A DNA stretch of 64,000 bases from Trichopria drosophilae (taxonomy: Eukaryota > Arthropoda > Insecta > Hymenoptera > Diapriidae): the NCBI GenBank assembly GCA_030407085.1, contig CM059586.1:90269501-90333500 (forward strand). Reading direction: 5' to 3'. Position 1 is the first letter of the stretch, and each line of letters starts with the position of its first letter. Positions 48,357 to 60,446 of the stretch are shown in pieces. The notes under the pieces were generated by a model. That model was not told where the DNA came from. It was given only the letters and a program-made list of their open reading frames with translations, and searched no databases. The translations under genes were made by a program, and so were the position numbers.

Positions 48357-48902
48357 CCCCCCCCACCCCCCCTACACCCCTAGCCCCACATCGCAGCGAC
48401 CCCCCACCTCCCCCCCTCCCCCCCCTCCCCCCCCCCCTCCACCCTCACCGCACACCTTCCCCACCCCCCCCCCCCCCAACCTCCCCCCCACACCACCCCA
48501 CCCCCACCCCAAACCCCCGCGCACCCCCAACCCCCCCCATACCGCCCCCAACCCCCCCCCCATCCCCCACCACACCCCCCCCCCACGTACCCCCCCCCCG
48601 CATCCCCCACCCTCTCCACCAACCCCCCCCCGCCCCCCCCCCGCCCCCCCCCCCACCAACACCTCCCCGCTTCCCCACCCCCCTCCCCTAACGCTCGCCT
48701 CCCCCACCCCCTCCCCCCCCCCCCCCCCCACACCCCCCCACCACCCCACCCCCCCCCCCGGCCTCACCCCCACACCCCCCCCCCCACCCCACCCTTCCCA
48801 CACCCCCCGCCTTCCACACCTACCCCCACCCCCTCCCCGAGCCCACCCCACCCCCCCCCCCCCCCCACGATATAGCCCCTCCACCCCCCCCCCCCCCCCC
48901 CA
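48357..48902. repeat. 546-bp C-rich low-complexity block
   Basis: Almost entirely runs of C broken by single or paired A, T and G, with an abrupt change at both edges. It joins the two copies of the 5.9-kb repeat. Nothing else in the window has this composition. Open frames for Pro-rich (+) or Gly-rich (-) polypeptides are inevitable in such sequence and are not genes. Low-quality long-read sequence or gap filler is the likeliest source. Confidence 0.9.
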
Positions 48903-49963
48903 TGTATACTCAAAGATCGTCGACAATTTAAATTCCGAATGCATCCGGCTTAGTGACCTCAGCTAACATGAATAGCAAATAGACTTTAAATTGTTGTCAT
49001 TTCTCAGACGAATTTGAGACGGTTCATTAAGGTGACAAAGTGACGTTCTCGAGCGACATCCCTAAAAAGACCAGTTGATGTTAATAGAATTGCACCAATA
49101 TTTAAAAATATTAACCACGAGTCATTTTTTAAACAAACCAATACCTTCGATATGACGCCATCTTTACAATGGATTTATGATGACCACTAGTATGATACAT
49201 GGCGACCTCATTCAGACCAAAAAGAGATGATTAACTAATGCGCATGGTTGCTACAGTATCTTTTCCTTTTGGTTATCCGTCCTCTGCTCCCCCAATGTTT
49301 AAAATGTTCAATTCTTCGTTATTCGTATCTGGAACGAGAAGAACTAAAGGAGGAGGGGAAGCAGTACGAGGAGTAGGGAGCTCCTAGTTAATACTGGCGC
49401 CACTCAGCGGATTAATTCTTTGGCCTCACTCTGGTTACATGAAAAATTCACTTTTTTCCTTGTGGTACGATGTCTTTGAAATTATGTACTTCGCTTTCAA
49501 GCAAGGATTTAAATTAGAAGTATTTGATCTTGGCCGATGGTAGATACAGTTAATATACATAAATATGAGCATTGTGTTTCTGCTTCAAGCATTTGATAGC
49601 GTGAATTCCAAACTCGATTGCACTGAGAATAACATTTACTACATTTGACTAAATGTTGAGTTCTGGTGGGAACTAAATTTTTAGTAGTTTTTATAACCCT
49701 TTAAACCGATTAAACATTTGTTAATCCAACTTTGAATCAAACGTCTGAACTAGTATGATGTTGAAATAGCACCAAAAACAAAACACTATAGCAGCAAATA
49801 CGGCTAAATTTATTTAATAGAGTATATTCCATTGCCACAATGAATTCTGTAAATTCGGGTATATTTGCTAGCCGCGTAGAATATTCTTTACAAATCAATG
49901 TTTTGTTACAATTGTTTAAAATAAGTTTACATTAAAGTAAAAACGTTAAAATAATAGATGGTA

Positions 49964-50121
49964 TTTTGGCCTACAAATTAATAAATAGTAACTATTGTTG
50001 GACAAATTTTTTCTTTATCTTTTGTCTTTTTAAAGAAGCTAATGCCTGAAGGCTATCGTCGAGGACATATTTATACTTCAGTGTCCAACACTGGTTACTA
50101 TTATTTATTTGTAGACCAAAA
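49964..50121. mobile_element. 158-bp MITE, family C, copy 2
   Basis: Counterpart of 43473-43630 in the second repeat copy. It differs by two substitutions in the interior. Confidence 0.7.
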
Positions 50122-50394
50122 CCGTTATTGTTTATTCTTCGTTAAATTAATAATTTCATTCTCACTGGTAGGTTTTTCTGGCACACTGAGAGAAATGTTT
50201 GTTTACAGTTAATATAGTAGTTTGATATTAAAGCTAACAGAATTAGATTTTCATCTTAAGGTAAGGTTCTTTAGCCTAAAGTTACCGTAATCTGAGATTC
50301 GGTTTTTTCTGACACTGCAAAAACTGATTGGGGAATATTTTGTAACCAAACCAGATCTCGAAAAGTTTGGTCTGAAACTATTTCACGTTATTTC

Positions 50395-51083
50395 GAGCTG
50401 TTGGCGGCAATTTTTGGTATAAAGTACTTTGCAAATAATTGACACGAATGGAATAATTTATATCGAGTTGATAATACAACGGCATTAGCATGTAGAATGG
50501 GTAGCATGAGGAATCTAGAACTAAACAATTTAACCCATAATATCTGGCATTGATACGAGAAAAAGAATCTGTATATTTTTCCATCTTACATAAAATTGAA
50601 AGGTAACACTGAAGCTGACAGAGAAACTCGCTGTTTATCTGTTGAGGGAGAATGGGAACTTAACGTTTCCAGCTTTTTCGAAATTGAAAGAGCTTTCGGA
50701 AAATGCGAAATTGATATTTTTGCTACCAGAAAGAATAAAAAATGTGACAAAGTTTGTATCGTGGTCAGAGATCCGGATAGTGTTGCTGTTGATGCGTTTA
50801 CGCGAGATTGGAAAAGACTTTTATTTTTACGCTGTTGCACCCTTTTCGGATATTCTACTGGTGTTATAAAAAACAATAGCGGATAAAGCGAAGAAAATTG
50901 TTATAGTATCGTACTGGTCTTTCTCAGTCATGGTTTCCGATTTTAAAATTATTCCTACTTAAGGAACCAATTTATTTTGAACCGAATAAATTACCGCTCT
51001 CTTTTGAGAGGGTTCCGCACCCACTCTGGACTGTAGTTTCCCTTATAGCCGATCTCTTATCACGCAAGCTTTGCAATTAAGAA
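50395..51083 (+). pseudogene. DIRS-like RNase H / linker region, broken, copy 2
   Basis: Same remnant as 43912-44600 with the same two stops and frameshift. Substitutions change a few residues, for example R-I-R to T-R after the acidic ADRE motif and C to Y in the downstream LFG phrase. The 8-bp deletion lies just upstream. Confidence 0.7.
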
Positions 51084-51220
51084 ATATCGTTGAAATATCT
51101 GTAGATATTTGTATGGCTGCCATATCCGAGACTACTTTCAAACAGTATAACTGCGGTTTAAAATTATGGTGGCAATTTTGTCAGAAATGAAAAAATGTCG
51201 TTTTTTGTGTTTCTATTTCA

Positions 51221-51893
51221 TTGTTCTTAAAATTTCTTACCTTTTATATTAATGCAGGAACTTTGTACGGTTCCCTAAATTCATATCGATCTGCAATTGA
51301 TGACTGCAAATCATCCAGTAATTCGAAGCAACAGTCAGAATTATTTGACTGTATGTTATTGCGAAATAAAAATTCGGAACAACAAACGGCTAAAGAAGTT
51401 TTGTTGAAAACTGTAACTTGATAGTATGTTGCCCTGAAAAGTTTAAACATTTATTTTCGTCATAGTCAAATGAAAAATGAGCTCTTCAATTGCTCAAATC
51501 GAAAACTATAATATTGCAGATGATTACAGATTACGAAGGTATTTTAAAGGAGTTTCTAATTTAAAGCCTAAATTAACGAAATATTCAACTACTTGAGGTC
51601 CGGCAATAGTTTGAGATATCAGGCCATTAGAAAACCAGAATATTATATTAGAAAGATCAAGATATAAATTAGCTGTTTTGTTAGCCTTGGCTACAGGTCA
51701 AAGGTTACAAACAGTGGCAGCTATCGAAATTTCAAATATTCCTACTCTTATTCTCTCATTATTACATACAAATATTGAAATATGTCCTGTAATTTATATA
51801 AAACAGGCAAAATTTTTAAGGGACTCAACATCACTTTTCAGAAATCTTGTCATGACTTATAAAAAACCATATCACAATTACGCATCAAATTAA
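51221..51893 (+). pseudogene. DIRS-like tyrosine recombinase, broken, copy 2
   Basis: Same remnant as 44738-45431, keeping LNSYRSAI and LLALATGQRLQTV. It lacks the 21-bp stretch present in copy 1. Catalytic residues after the first arginine region are not recognisable. Confidence 0.7.
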
Positions 51894-52087
51894 AATTTAG
51901 CATTAATTGTCTTCCAAATTGTACTTTCTTTTCTGTTATATATACAATTATGTTAATAATAAATAAAACTGAAAATTGTTGCAAATTTGACCTTCAAACA
52001 TTAATGTACCTTTTTCTTATTTATGAGCCGAGGGCAATATATAATTAATAGATCAATCGAACTTACCAAAGTAATAATCGATCTTAA

Positions 52088-52238
52088 CCCTTAATCCCGA
52101 CGCCAGGGTCATTTTCAACACAGAAAATTCAAATTGTACTTTATAAATTGCACAACAGTAAGCACTTTCAAACGGCGGGACATATTTGACCCAGGCAGTG
52201 GGATGAAAAAGCCTTAAAATAGCCGTCCGAACTAAGGA
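52088..52238. mobile_element. 151-bp piggyBac-like MITE, copy 2
   Basis: Counterpart of 45626-45776 with TTAA on both sides. No difference from copy 1 was noticed. Confidence 0.8.
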
Positions 52239-53661
52239 TTAATTATGTATAGTCCTCGTTGAAATAAATAAATCCCACTCTCACCCTGCATAAAACCAAT
52301 ATTATATTAATTGTGAAATATTCTACCCCTTATTTGCAACAACAGCACTTTAAAAACAATAAGAAATAAACAAGGGTTGTCATATTGAAAGTAGGTGGTC
52401 AGTAGTGGAAAAAGTTGGTTTCTTTAAATTTGTGGATTTTGTATGAAGAGAAGGTATTACAAATTAATAGTGAATACAAGAATTTTAAATATTAATGTTG
52501 GGAGCATTACGTGTTTTACGTATATTTATGCGCTTACAGTTTCACCGAAACAGAGATAAACAAACATACACACGCGCAGTCAGTCGATTTGCTGCGAATT
52601 TTTCGACGCATGGTTGACATACGCAGTTCAAATGACAGAATTAAATGTAAGATTTATTAACAGTTAACGAACTCTCATTGAATGTTCAAATATACAATAA
52701 TTCAACAATTATGTTATTGTTTACATAAAATGCGAAATAATGCTCATAGATATTACTGATAAAATACTCAGTCCAATTATTTTACGTTTATTATCATTTG
52801 TTGAGAATAATATTGTTATTGTCATAATTTTATCCATATGGAATTTCGCTGTCGACAATGCACACGATTATCCAATCGCCAGAAAAAGATTTTCCATCGG
52901 GTAAAATTTCGAAGATGCTATCGAGGAAAACGATAAAAAGTGGAGTTTCAAGAATTGGCCCTTGGGTACCCCAATCGAAATTTATTGCACATTATTTTCT
53001 AGAACTTGAAACCAGGCAGTTTGATTTTATCATCCGAGTTATATTTTATGGGACCTCAAATTATTTCGCTATTCTTTTATTCGTGACTTATATTTCTGTG
53101 ATATATCTGTAATATTATTTATTATAATAAAAAATTTAAGGAATAATGGTTGATATATGCAATCGTATATTTGGAAATATGACAATGTAATATATAACAG
53201 TTTTCAAAGATTATAACAGGTCTAATATGGTGTCTCGATGAAGGAAACATTCAATATTTGGCAATACATAATTCGATTTTGCCATAACATCACACAAGTA
53301 ACTTACAAATACAATTTTGTTTGTGCATGTACCTTTAATCCTTTTTCGGATTAATTCATTCCGAGAACGTTAGACAATGAAGGATTTATAAATATTACTT
53401 TATTATAAGTATTTAAGAATGTAACTTTTCGCAAACAAGATCGCAAATGTTGAAGCTGTTTTGAATTGATTCAGACAATATTGCAACACCTATTAAATAC
53501 AATGTTGATCTCGTTATGAAAAATTGGACATCAGACACTCACAAAAATGGTCCAGCACGAAATCGTGTGTTTTAAGCTTTACATCACCTAACAAATTTGA
53601 AATATACATACGACCACTTGCAATCCACAGCGAGCTTGCATGGGAAACATTGGAAAAAAGC

Positions 53662-54112
53662 TGGAGCTTAACAAATTAAGCGGCGTAAGAAGATCCCGTC
53701 GCTCGACGCACCAGCTGTAAACATTCCTCCACAGGAGGATAGTTTTCTCGCCAATTTTCCTGCTCGTCGCGGCTTTTTCCTATTTTTCCACTTGGCTTTT
53801 TTCATTTTTCCTACTTGACTCCTGGCGCGCGTCAGTTTTCTCCCCCGTGGCCTCTTTGGCGCGTCCGTTTCTCCGAGAACTTTTGGCCGCGTAGAAGCCC
53901 TGGGGACTCGTTACGATATTACAAGGTAATTTTGCCATCCGTGTAATCCCCCTTAAGGGGCCACACTGAGTGACAGATGCCGGGTGCTGGTCGAATTGTA
54001 TATCTCCGACCCCGTTATCAAAGCCCTGCGCGCGACACAACACCAAGGTAATAACGTAATTTCGCCTGATTACGTCGAAGAGATTCAAGCAGACATTCTC
54101 TTGAACACCGAG
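53662..54112. other. GC-rich island, copy 2
   Basis: Counterpart of 47200-47650; no difference noticed. See copy 1 for content. Confidence 0.35.
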
Positions 54113-54398
54113 GATGTGAACGTAATCTGATTTTCCAAAGTGATGACATTCTACGGAAATTATGCTAATTGACCATGCTTATATTGTAAAATATTGAACC
54201 AACAATAGAGGTCAAAGGCCAGTACGGCGACGAACATGTCAGAAGGGGTACTGCTCAGAATATCCATGTGCAGGTAGGTGTAAATATTTTAGATATTGTT
54301 CAATTTCATTAAGGACCAAAGTTGTGCGAGTCTAAGACTATAGAATAATTGGACGATTTCATTACAATAATTTTATTAGAAAAAATCCTCCCAAATCG

Positions 54399-54410
54399 GG
54401 ATCGAACCCT
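54399..54410 (-). repeat. tRNA-like B-box word, copy 2
   Basis: Counterpart of 47937-47948, GGGTTCGATCCC on the minus strand, again without a cloverleaf. Confidence 0.25.
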
Positions 54411-54818
54411 ACCCTTGGGATGTGAGCAAAAATAATGAATGCTGGGTATCCCGTCAATTTAAAACGTCAACATCAACGTTACAAATGTTTTATGAAGACG
54501 CAATTTAGGTTAAAGAGTTCCAATCTGCATCCGGCAACGTTTTCCGTTAATTTGGATATTGTGGAATATACAGGGGATCTTGTTGGACGAATGTACGAAT
54601 TTTATACCGTCATCGGTACTGTCATTAGTTTTCCCATGTTCGACGAGTCGTGAATATTGTTCGGAATGAAAATAGGACAATATTAGCGATGCACTGGCAA
54701 CTAACTGACCGTTGACGGTTGTCGATTATGTTTAGTACAATTGCGATTGTTTATATACTTGTATAGTGATGTGTGTGATCACGTGTTACTCCATTACCAT
54801 AATGGCACATGGTTAGCT

Positions 54819-55455
54819 AGTAAATCTGATTAAAGTGATGTGTATACAAATACACAATTTGTAAACAAAAGAACAATTTAATATGATTGTTTTTGGTAGA
54901 CTATTAATAATCGGTCGATCGTACTAAAGAATCGTACATTAGTGTTAATCGTACATTAATGTTCTTCCAAAGTTCCCTGTTATTTTTTTTTTCAATTTCA
55001 AACACATTTTCGGTTTCTTCGTATTTTTCATATATTTAACATCTTAAATTAGCATTTTAACAATTTTTTGGAAAAATGTTTTTTAATAAAGCTCTGTTCG
55101 GGAAGTGAAAATATTTCAACCATCTTGAAACATTTGAATACTGCATTTACAATAAACAGTTACGATTGCAGGTCATAGGCCGCCAAATTTAAATTGATAT
55201 TTATTATTGTATAATACCATCCTGTACAAAACTCCATTTGTTCTAATTTGATATTTTTATTCTATTGTTTTATAATGTATGACTCCCCAAAAATCCTTGA
55301 ATGTTCAATTGGATGTCCTTAGATTAACATTTGCGATTTTGCGTATGTCTTACATCTTAAGACTTGAGACTTTATTGTGCAATTGAATTTCCCAAATAGT
55401 TAATATTTTCTAATAAAATGATTACAAAACACCGATAACACAGGTCAGCATAGTT
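54819..55455. other. Non-coding stretch
   Basis: AT-rich sequence after the direct repeat. A short direct repeat AATCGTACATTA occurs twice near 54930-54960. No gene. Confidence 0.5.
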
Positions 55456-56425
55456 CTGCTGTTGGGAAGCTGTGCGTCATTTCCGGCGTAATATCGTAAA
55501 GTGCGTAGAATCCGAATCCGAAGTCAGATGTGGTCTATCATGTCAAGATTTGTCATCATGAGATGTTTTAGGTTATGTACTCGAAAAACGCACTATTTTT
55601 TGCTATTTTTGAGGTTATATACAGAAGACACAACATTTTTAGGAGTTTTTCCTTTCATTTGTAGGTAAAAATGTTTTATAAAGTTTTTATAAAATCGTTA
55701 TACAACTTTTATAAAGAAATGATTCCATGCCAAACTTTATAAAGTTTTTATATGAACAGACAAATATTATACAATTTTCATAAAAAATGTTCTTTCAATG
55801 TGAATGCACAAAATTCGATTTTGTTTGCAAGTTAGTTTACGACGTTTCTTCACCAAGATCCGCCAATTTGATATTACGATATACATGTAAACAAATTTAC
55901 TCTGAAATGCCCTTGGAGAACAAGCTCATGGTCTAATTCAATGTCATGAAACCTATATAAATATAAACAACTATATAAAATATGGATATTTATAACTAAG
56001 AACATGTTTTAATATTGTAAAAATTTTTTGATAACTTTTTTAGACTTTATTGTTTATTTAGCCATTTTGAATCCGTCTTCTTTAATTAAAAAAATTTAAT
56101 ATCTTAACTTCAAATTCGTATTTGGCAACGCCAAATATCAACAGTACAAATTTTTAAATGAAGATACCAGTTAAAGTTATCTATCTCAAAGTATTTAAAC
56201 TCATTTTGAAGGGTAAAGGTGCTAAAAGATGCAAATAGTACAGAAGTCCCAAAAAACTGTTGCATCCTATACGTAACCTCAAACATAGCAAAATAACGCG
56301 TTTTTCGAATACATAACCTCAAATATCTGAAAATCCTAACGTGATGGACCAATTCTGACTTCACGTTCGGATTCTACGTACACAATTACGTCGGAAATAA
56401 CCCACAGCTTCCCAACAACATCCAG
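55456..56425. mobile_element. 970-bp element with about 230-bp inverted ends
   Basis: The left end GTTGGGAAGCTGTGCGTCAT aligns with the reverse complement of the right end (GTTGGGAAGCTGTGGGTTAT). The match runs on through GTAGAATCCGAA, GAGGTTATGTA, TCGAAAAACGC and TTTGAGGTTA for about 230 bp with moderate divergence. The interior carries ATAAAGTTTTTATA repeats. No transposase is seen; a non-autonomous DNA element is likely. Confidence 0.65.
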
Positions 56426-57690
56426 GACCCCCTTTTTGTAGACCTGTATAATTGTTACATCGCAAATATTTTTAATACTGCCGATAAGCTGGAAACTTCC
56501 TACTCTCTGAATTTTACAAATTAGCATTCTGTGAATAAATATCCAAGATCGTGTAGATAAATACTGCACTGGACTAAATCCATATTGAGTATATTGACCT
56601 GAAACAAATCAGGAAGTTATTACTGGCTTAGTAACAACCACCACCTTGGTCAGTTTTGTATAAAACACACTAATTATGTATAAAACACAAGTACCTCATT
56701 CTAACCTGAAAAGCATATACTCTGACAGAATCCGTATTCAAGATTTCCATGGAAAAAAATTCCCAACCCCAGTTTCTGGACGTAAATAAGGAATACCCCA
56801 ATTGACCGCTCTCCTTCCCATTCATCAGAACGGACTAATTATTCAGAGGTCATTGAAGTGTGTAAGTCTTTGGTCGCACGAAACGAAAGAATTCTTAAAA
56901 TGTTTACATTCTAGAAAGGGTCGTTTAGGCCACAGACCCTTGTGAACTCTGATCTCGTAGACTAGTCATCACGTCGCCGTCGTCCGTTGACCCTTGGCAA
57001 CTTTATACGCGCTTAGTCTCGACATCCGCCTGGAAGCCAAGGACTTTTCATCGATCGACAGTTGTATGACGTCAATGTTACGACGATGTCCTTTCTATTA
57101 TTTGAAATTCGAAAAAGTAGTATCGAACTGTTATAATCAGTTACAATTTTTAAATGATTATTTAATAAATTCGACTCCCATCAAGTAAAAATTGATTATT
57201 TGTGGCCATGAAAGCATATATTCATCTCGATACATGACTTTGTTTCAAACAATTGTCATTACCGGCATGAAAATTGTTTCGGCTTAACGGGAAGTCTAGA
57301 GTAGTTTCTTATTAGGCAATATCGCGGTTTTCCTGAGTATGAAACACTTGGGGATCGTACAATTCCCTATGGCTATCCTCTTCCACAAATATAAGTTTCT
57401 CAAAACGGTTTCTCAAACGTCTAACTTAATACAAAAGTAGAAATAGTTAATAAATTACTATCGAACAAGAATAAATAGGGTTAAATTGTAACGTTTTTTT
57501 AATAATAATGGGATGAATGTTCGTAAATAAAAATTTTATTGCTCTCATAGTTAAATTATAAATATTTGTTAACTGCGCTTTGTTGAGTATGGATTCGTTT
57601 TTTGTCCCAGGTCTGCTCACGGACACATCGGGCTATCTGAGCAGACCCTGCCCAAGATACAGTCATAAATAAATATAACAAAATCAAGAA
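56426..57690. other. Non-coding stretch
   Basis: From 56740 to 57110 the composition is more balanced, with CACGTCGCCGTCGTCCGTTG and other CpG words, but no frame longer than 64 codons and no motif. The rest is AT-rich. Nothing else is seen. Confidence 0.4.
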
Positions 57691-58114
57691 TACACAGAGA
57701 GAAAAAGAAGGTTAGCGGAATCATGAAGAAATGGTAAAAACAATTATAAAGTATAATAATAGTAAAATTAACAATGTGAAAAGCTATAACTCGCAGGTTA
57801 CTTTTGCAATTCAGAATATTGTGAAAAAGGCCATATAATAATTCTTTTTAGTAAGGAAAGAGGATATTTTCGTTTAATTTGTTTTATTATGTGTATTTCA
57901 CTATTCGTAATATTTGAATTGACTAAGTATGGAACTGAAGTACCGAGTATCTGAGGTTATGTACGATGATGCGATCTTAAATATCGGGAAATGGTAAACT
58001 GAACAATATTATGTTTTTGTTTATTATAGAAATAGTTAAATTAACTAATTTTTGTTATCAAATGTTTTACTATTATAAAATAGTTCTATTAACCATTTTT
58101 CTCCTCTCTGTGTA
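57691..58114. mobile_element. 424-bp TIR element, family B, intact
   Basis: Begins TACACAGAGAGAAAAAG and ends TTTTCTCCTCTCTGTGTA, an inverted match with one short gap. The outermost TA may be the target dinucleotide. The interior has AATAGTTAAATTAAC words and GATATTTTCGTTTAATT. It aligns with the older copy at 61254-61745 and preserves the unoccupied target (AATAGTAAAATTAAC near 57765) of the MITE inserted there. Confidence 0.75.
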
Positions 58115-59043
58115 CTATTCACATTCAACCTTGCTGCGGCGCGCAGAACCGACCACCGATCCTTAATCTTCTTCTCCTTGAAACTGATATATTAACCGCG
58201 TTGATATTTATACATTGTGTTGTAAGCAAAATAATACACACAATAAATGTAAACAAAAGAAATTAAAGGTTCCCCCTCTATCCATTTCTTATTTTTCTTT
58301 GCATCCTTCTAAAATACCGCCACCTCTATTCAAGATTTCTCATATCAAAACACACCATTATAAAATAATCTTTTTAACGTTTACTTTTCGTAAACGTATA
58401 ATCTATAACGTAAATCTTTTCAGATTTACATCTGGTGTTGTTTGATTTAAGTGAGGCCCGTGCCACTTTGCGTGCAACTATTAATGCAACAAGTGCTCAA
58501 ATTGATATCTATTAACCTCTTGACAGAGTGCTAATCAATTATACGTACTCTCCCTTACGTTTATAAGCATTTCAGTTGTAATTGAATTCGAGAATTCGCC
58601 CCTTTAATTCGTCAAAATTCACTGGTACTGGTTCGTATAGACTTGCATTTTTAGGTAACCTCATTAAAAGAAATCTAGTGGTGTCAAATCTAGAGATCCA
58701 TCAATAAAAAATTACCCTGTGATATTTCACCAAATATTCCAGCCCAAGCGTTTATTTTTTCTGGCATGAGCTATTCTAACCAATTTCAATCATTTTGACG
58801 GTTTACAGATGCATTTAATACGAAAGAAGCCGCCTCGAAAAAAAACAAACCCAATATAAAAAGTATCGCTTATTCTGTACGCTTTTAGAAAAATGCTTTT
58901 AACACATGATAACCAAGCCAACTCAGTTTTACTCAATAATCTAAAGTCCAGTTATAAACATTCAAAATGCTAATCCACAATCAGATTATTTTTTTTAACC
59001 TATCTGGATTTCCAATCCGACCATGGTAACTACACCGTACTTT
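58115..59043. other. Non-coding stretch
   Basis: No gene or repeat end recognised. A plus-strand frame at 58215-58445 is low-complexity and is not considered a gene. Confidence 0.45.
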
Positions 59044-59064
59044 TGTCACCTGTCAGAAAACTAG

Positions 59065-59361
59065 TTTGAATCGATTGCGTTCACGGAAAATTTGGCTTTA
59101 GCGAGGTGTCTGAGATTGGAACGCGCAGTGAGGTGGGAACTGAACGAATGCGGTTATCTCTTAGCAGAGTGCAAGAGTGTAAGGAGCCAATGTGACCCAT
59201 CCAGTTTAGTCAAGTACCATCGCATTGAAGGTCTATCCGTTAAACGACCCTTCTACTCACAGTCTGGGAAGTCAGGATGTGGTCCAGACTACCAATACCA
59301 TCAGTTCGAAGGAGAAACCAGTATCAAAATGTCATTCCAGACCGAGAAATTATCTCCGTAA
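59065..59361 (+). other. Open frame of about 97 codons, unknown
   Basis: The frame is open from after a TAG near 59062 to the TAA ending at 59361 and has balanced composition, unlike nearly all frames nearby. It is rich in charged residues and has four Cys, with no recognised domain and no standard ATG start near its beginning. It could be an exon, a transposon fragment or chance in a GC-richer patch. Confidence 0.3.
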
Positions 59362-59502
59362 CTGCATTATAAAACAAGATATTTTCCATGTATAATAAAT
59401 GACTGCTTTTTGACGGGACACTTTTTACGTCTCAGCCATAAAAATGTCTAAAAATAACAAACTTATTTTGGGTTATCCCGTCTGAATAACATTAAAATAC
59501 TG

Positions 59503-59730
59503 ATGCCCGGAAAACAAGTTTTGGAACAAATTTATTTCAACTATTCTGGCAGTGAATACTCGCGTAATAAAAGTAACTTCGAATCCTTACTTAAATTGTC
59601 TTGTAGGTTCTACTATTCTATGCATAATACAGTTTTAAAAGATCCTAAAGAGCAGAAAACACCACAAGAATTGAAAGCAAACAGGCATTCTTCTACGTTA
59701 GAAGAAAAGTTTAGTGGAATAAGACTATAT
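59503..59730 (+). other. Open frame running into an inverted repeat, unknown
   Basis: From ATG 59503 the frame is open for about 75 codons of ordinary composition before it enters the inverted repeat at 59731, and closes at 59808. No domain is recognised. A lysine- and glutamate-rich stretch precedes the repeat. If once coding, it was probably interrupted by the element. Confidence 0.25.
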
Positions 59731-60092
59731 TATCACCGCTGTGAAACCAGCCCAGTAGGGAAAATTCTTTCAGGTGTCATAATTTTTGTTAGACATGGAA
59801 TTTTTTGATGAGAGAGTATCCAAAAAATGTTGCTCCGCCCTACAAACCACCTTTGACATTTGTAGCCTAATCCGTAACAAAAGGGTTAAATAACATTGCT
59901 TTATTACTAGACTGTAGTACTTCGTCCCCAGCCCTGCTCTATGCAGCAAAAAAAGTTCTAAAGTTGACATTTTTGGGCGGAGAAAATTGATAGCAATTTT
60001 TTGGATACTCTCTCGACGAAAAATTCCATTTCTAACTAAACTTATGCCATTCGAAAGAATTTCTCTAGCGGGCATGCTTCACAGCAGTCATA
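59731..60092. mobile_element. 362-bp element with about 100-bp TIRs
   Basis: The left arm (CCGCTGTGAAACCAGCCC ... AGGGAAAATTCTTTC ... GAGAGAGTATCCAAAAAAT) matches the reverse complement of the right arm (ACTGCTGTGAAGCATGCCC ... AGAGAAATTCTTTC ... GAGAGAGTATCCAAAAAAT). CTCCGCCC near 59835 also pairs with GGGCGGAG near 59974. It encodes nothing recognisable. Confidence 0.7.
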
Positions 60093-60446
60093 TTATCTAC
60101 CAAATGTAGGTAAACAGTTATTATTACGATTAATTCCGATATTCTTATAGGTATGAAAGCATAAACCATATTTCATACGAATGATCTTCTTACGTTCATT
60201 TCGTGCAATACTGTTAAATCCATCTTTGTTAATAAATAAATATACATTTGATAATTTTGTTATATTACCTTTGATTATATTACCTAACAAGTAGAACGCT
60301 GCGTACGCGATCGTTCATTTTACAAATTTTGTCGTCGGAAGCAAAAGATTATTTTACGCACGAAAAATAGGCATAAAAGCACTTCATATACGAGCCTCAC
60401 TCTCGCAATTATAAAATGAATATAAATGTTTTCCTGAAAATGGTAA
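60093..60446. other. Non-coding stretch
   Basis: AT-rich. No gene, repeat end or structured RNA seen. Confidence 0.5.

Larger units (their letters stand above)
50304..52462 (+). mobile_element. 5'-truncated DIRS-like retrotransposon, copy 2
   Basis: Counterpart of 43813-46000. Most differences between the two 5.9-kb copies fall in and just around this element, including both deletions. It has the same truncation, in-frame stops and nested TTAA element. Confidence 0.7.
50184..52702 (-). mobile_element. Family A TIR element, interrupted, copy 2
   Basis: Counterpart of 43693-46240. The same DIRS-like insertion splits it at the same place, so the insertion preceded the duplication or the allelic split. 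Confidence 0.65.
48903..54818 (+). repeat. 5.92-kb direct repeat, copy 2
   Basis: Second copy of 42412-48356, shorter by 29 bp through an 8-bp and a 21-bp deletion. Downstream of GGTTAGCT it continues into unique sequence (AGTAAATCTG), while copy 1 breaks off at the same point into C-rich DNA. Upstream it begins straight after the C-rich block. The 21-bp deletion has a GAG word at both edges, as expected of slippage or microhomology. Confidence 0.95.

Noticed and set aside
48372..48944. Gly-rich (minus) and Pro-rich (plus) open frames of up to 190 codons
   Set aside because: They are produced by the C-rich low-complexity block. Codon choice is forced by composition and all frames on both strands are open, so this is not coding evidence.
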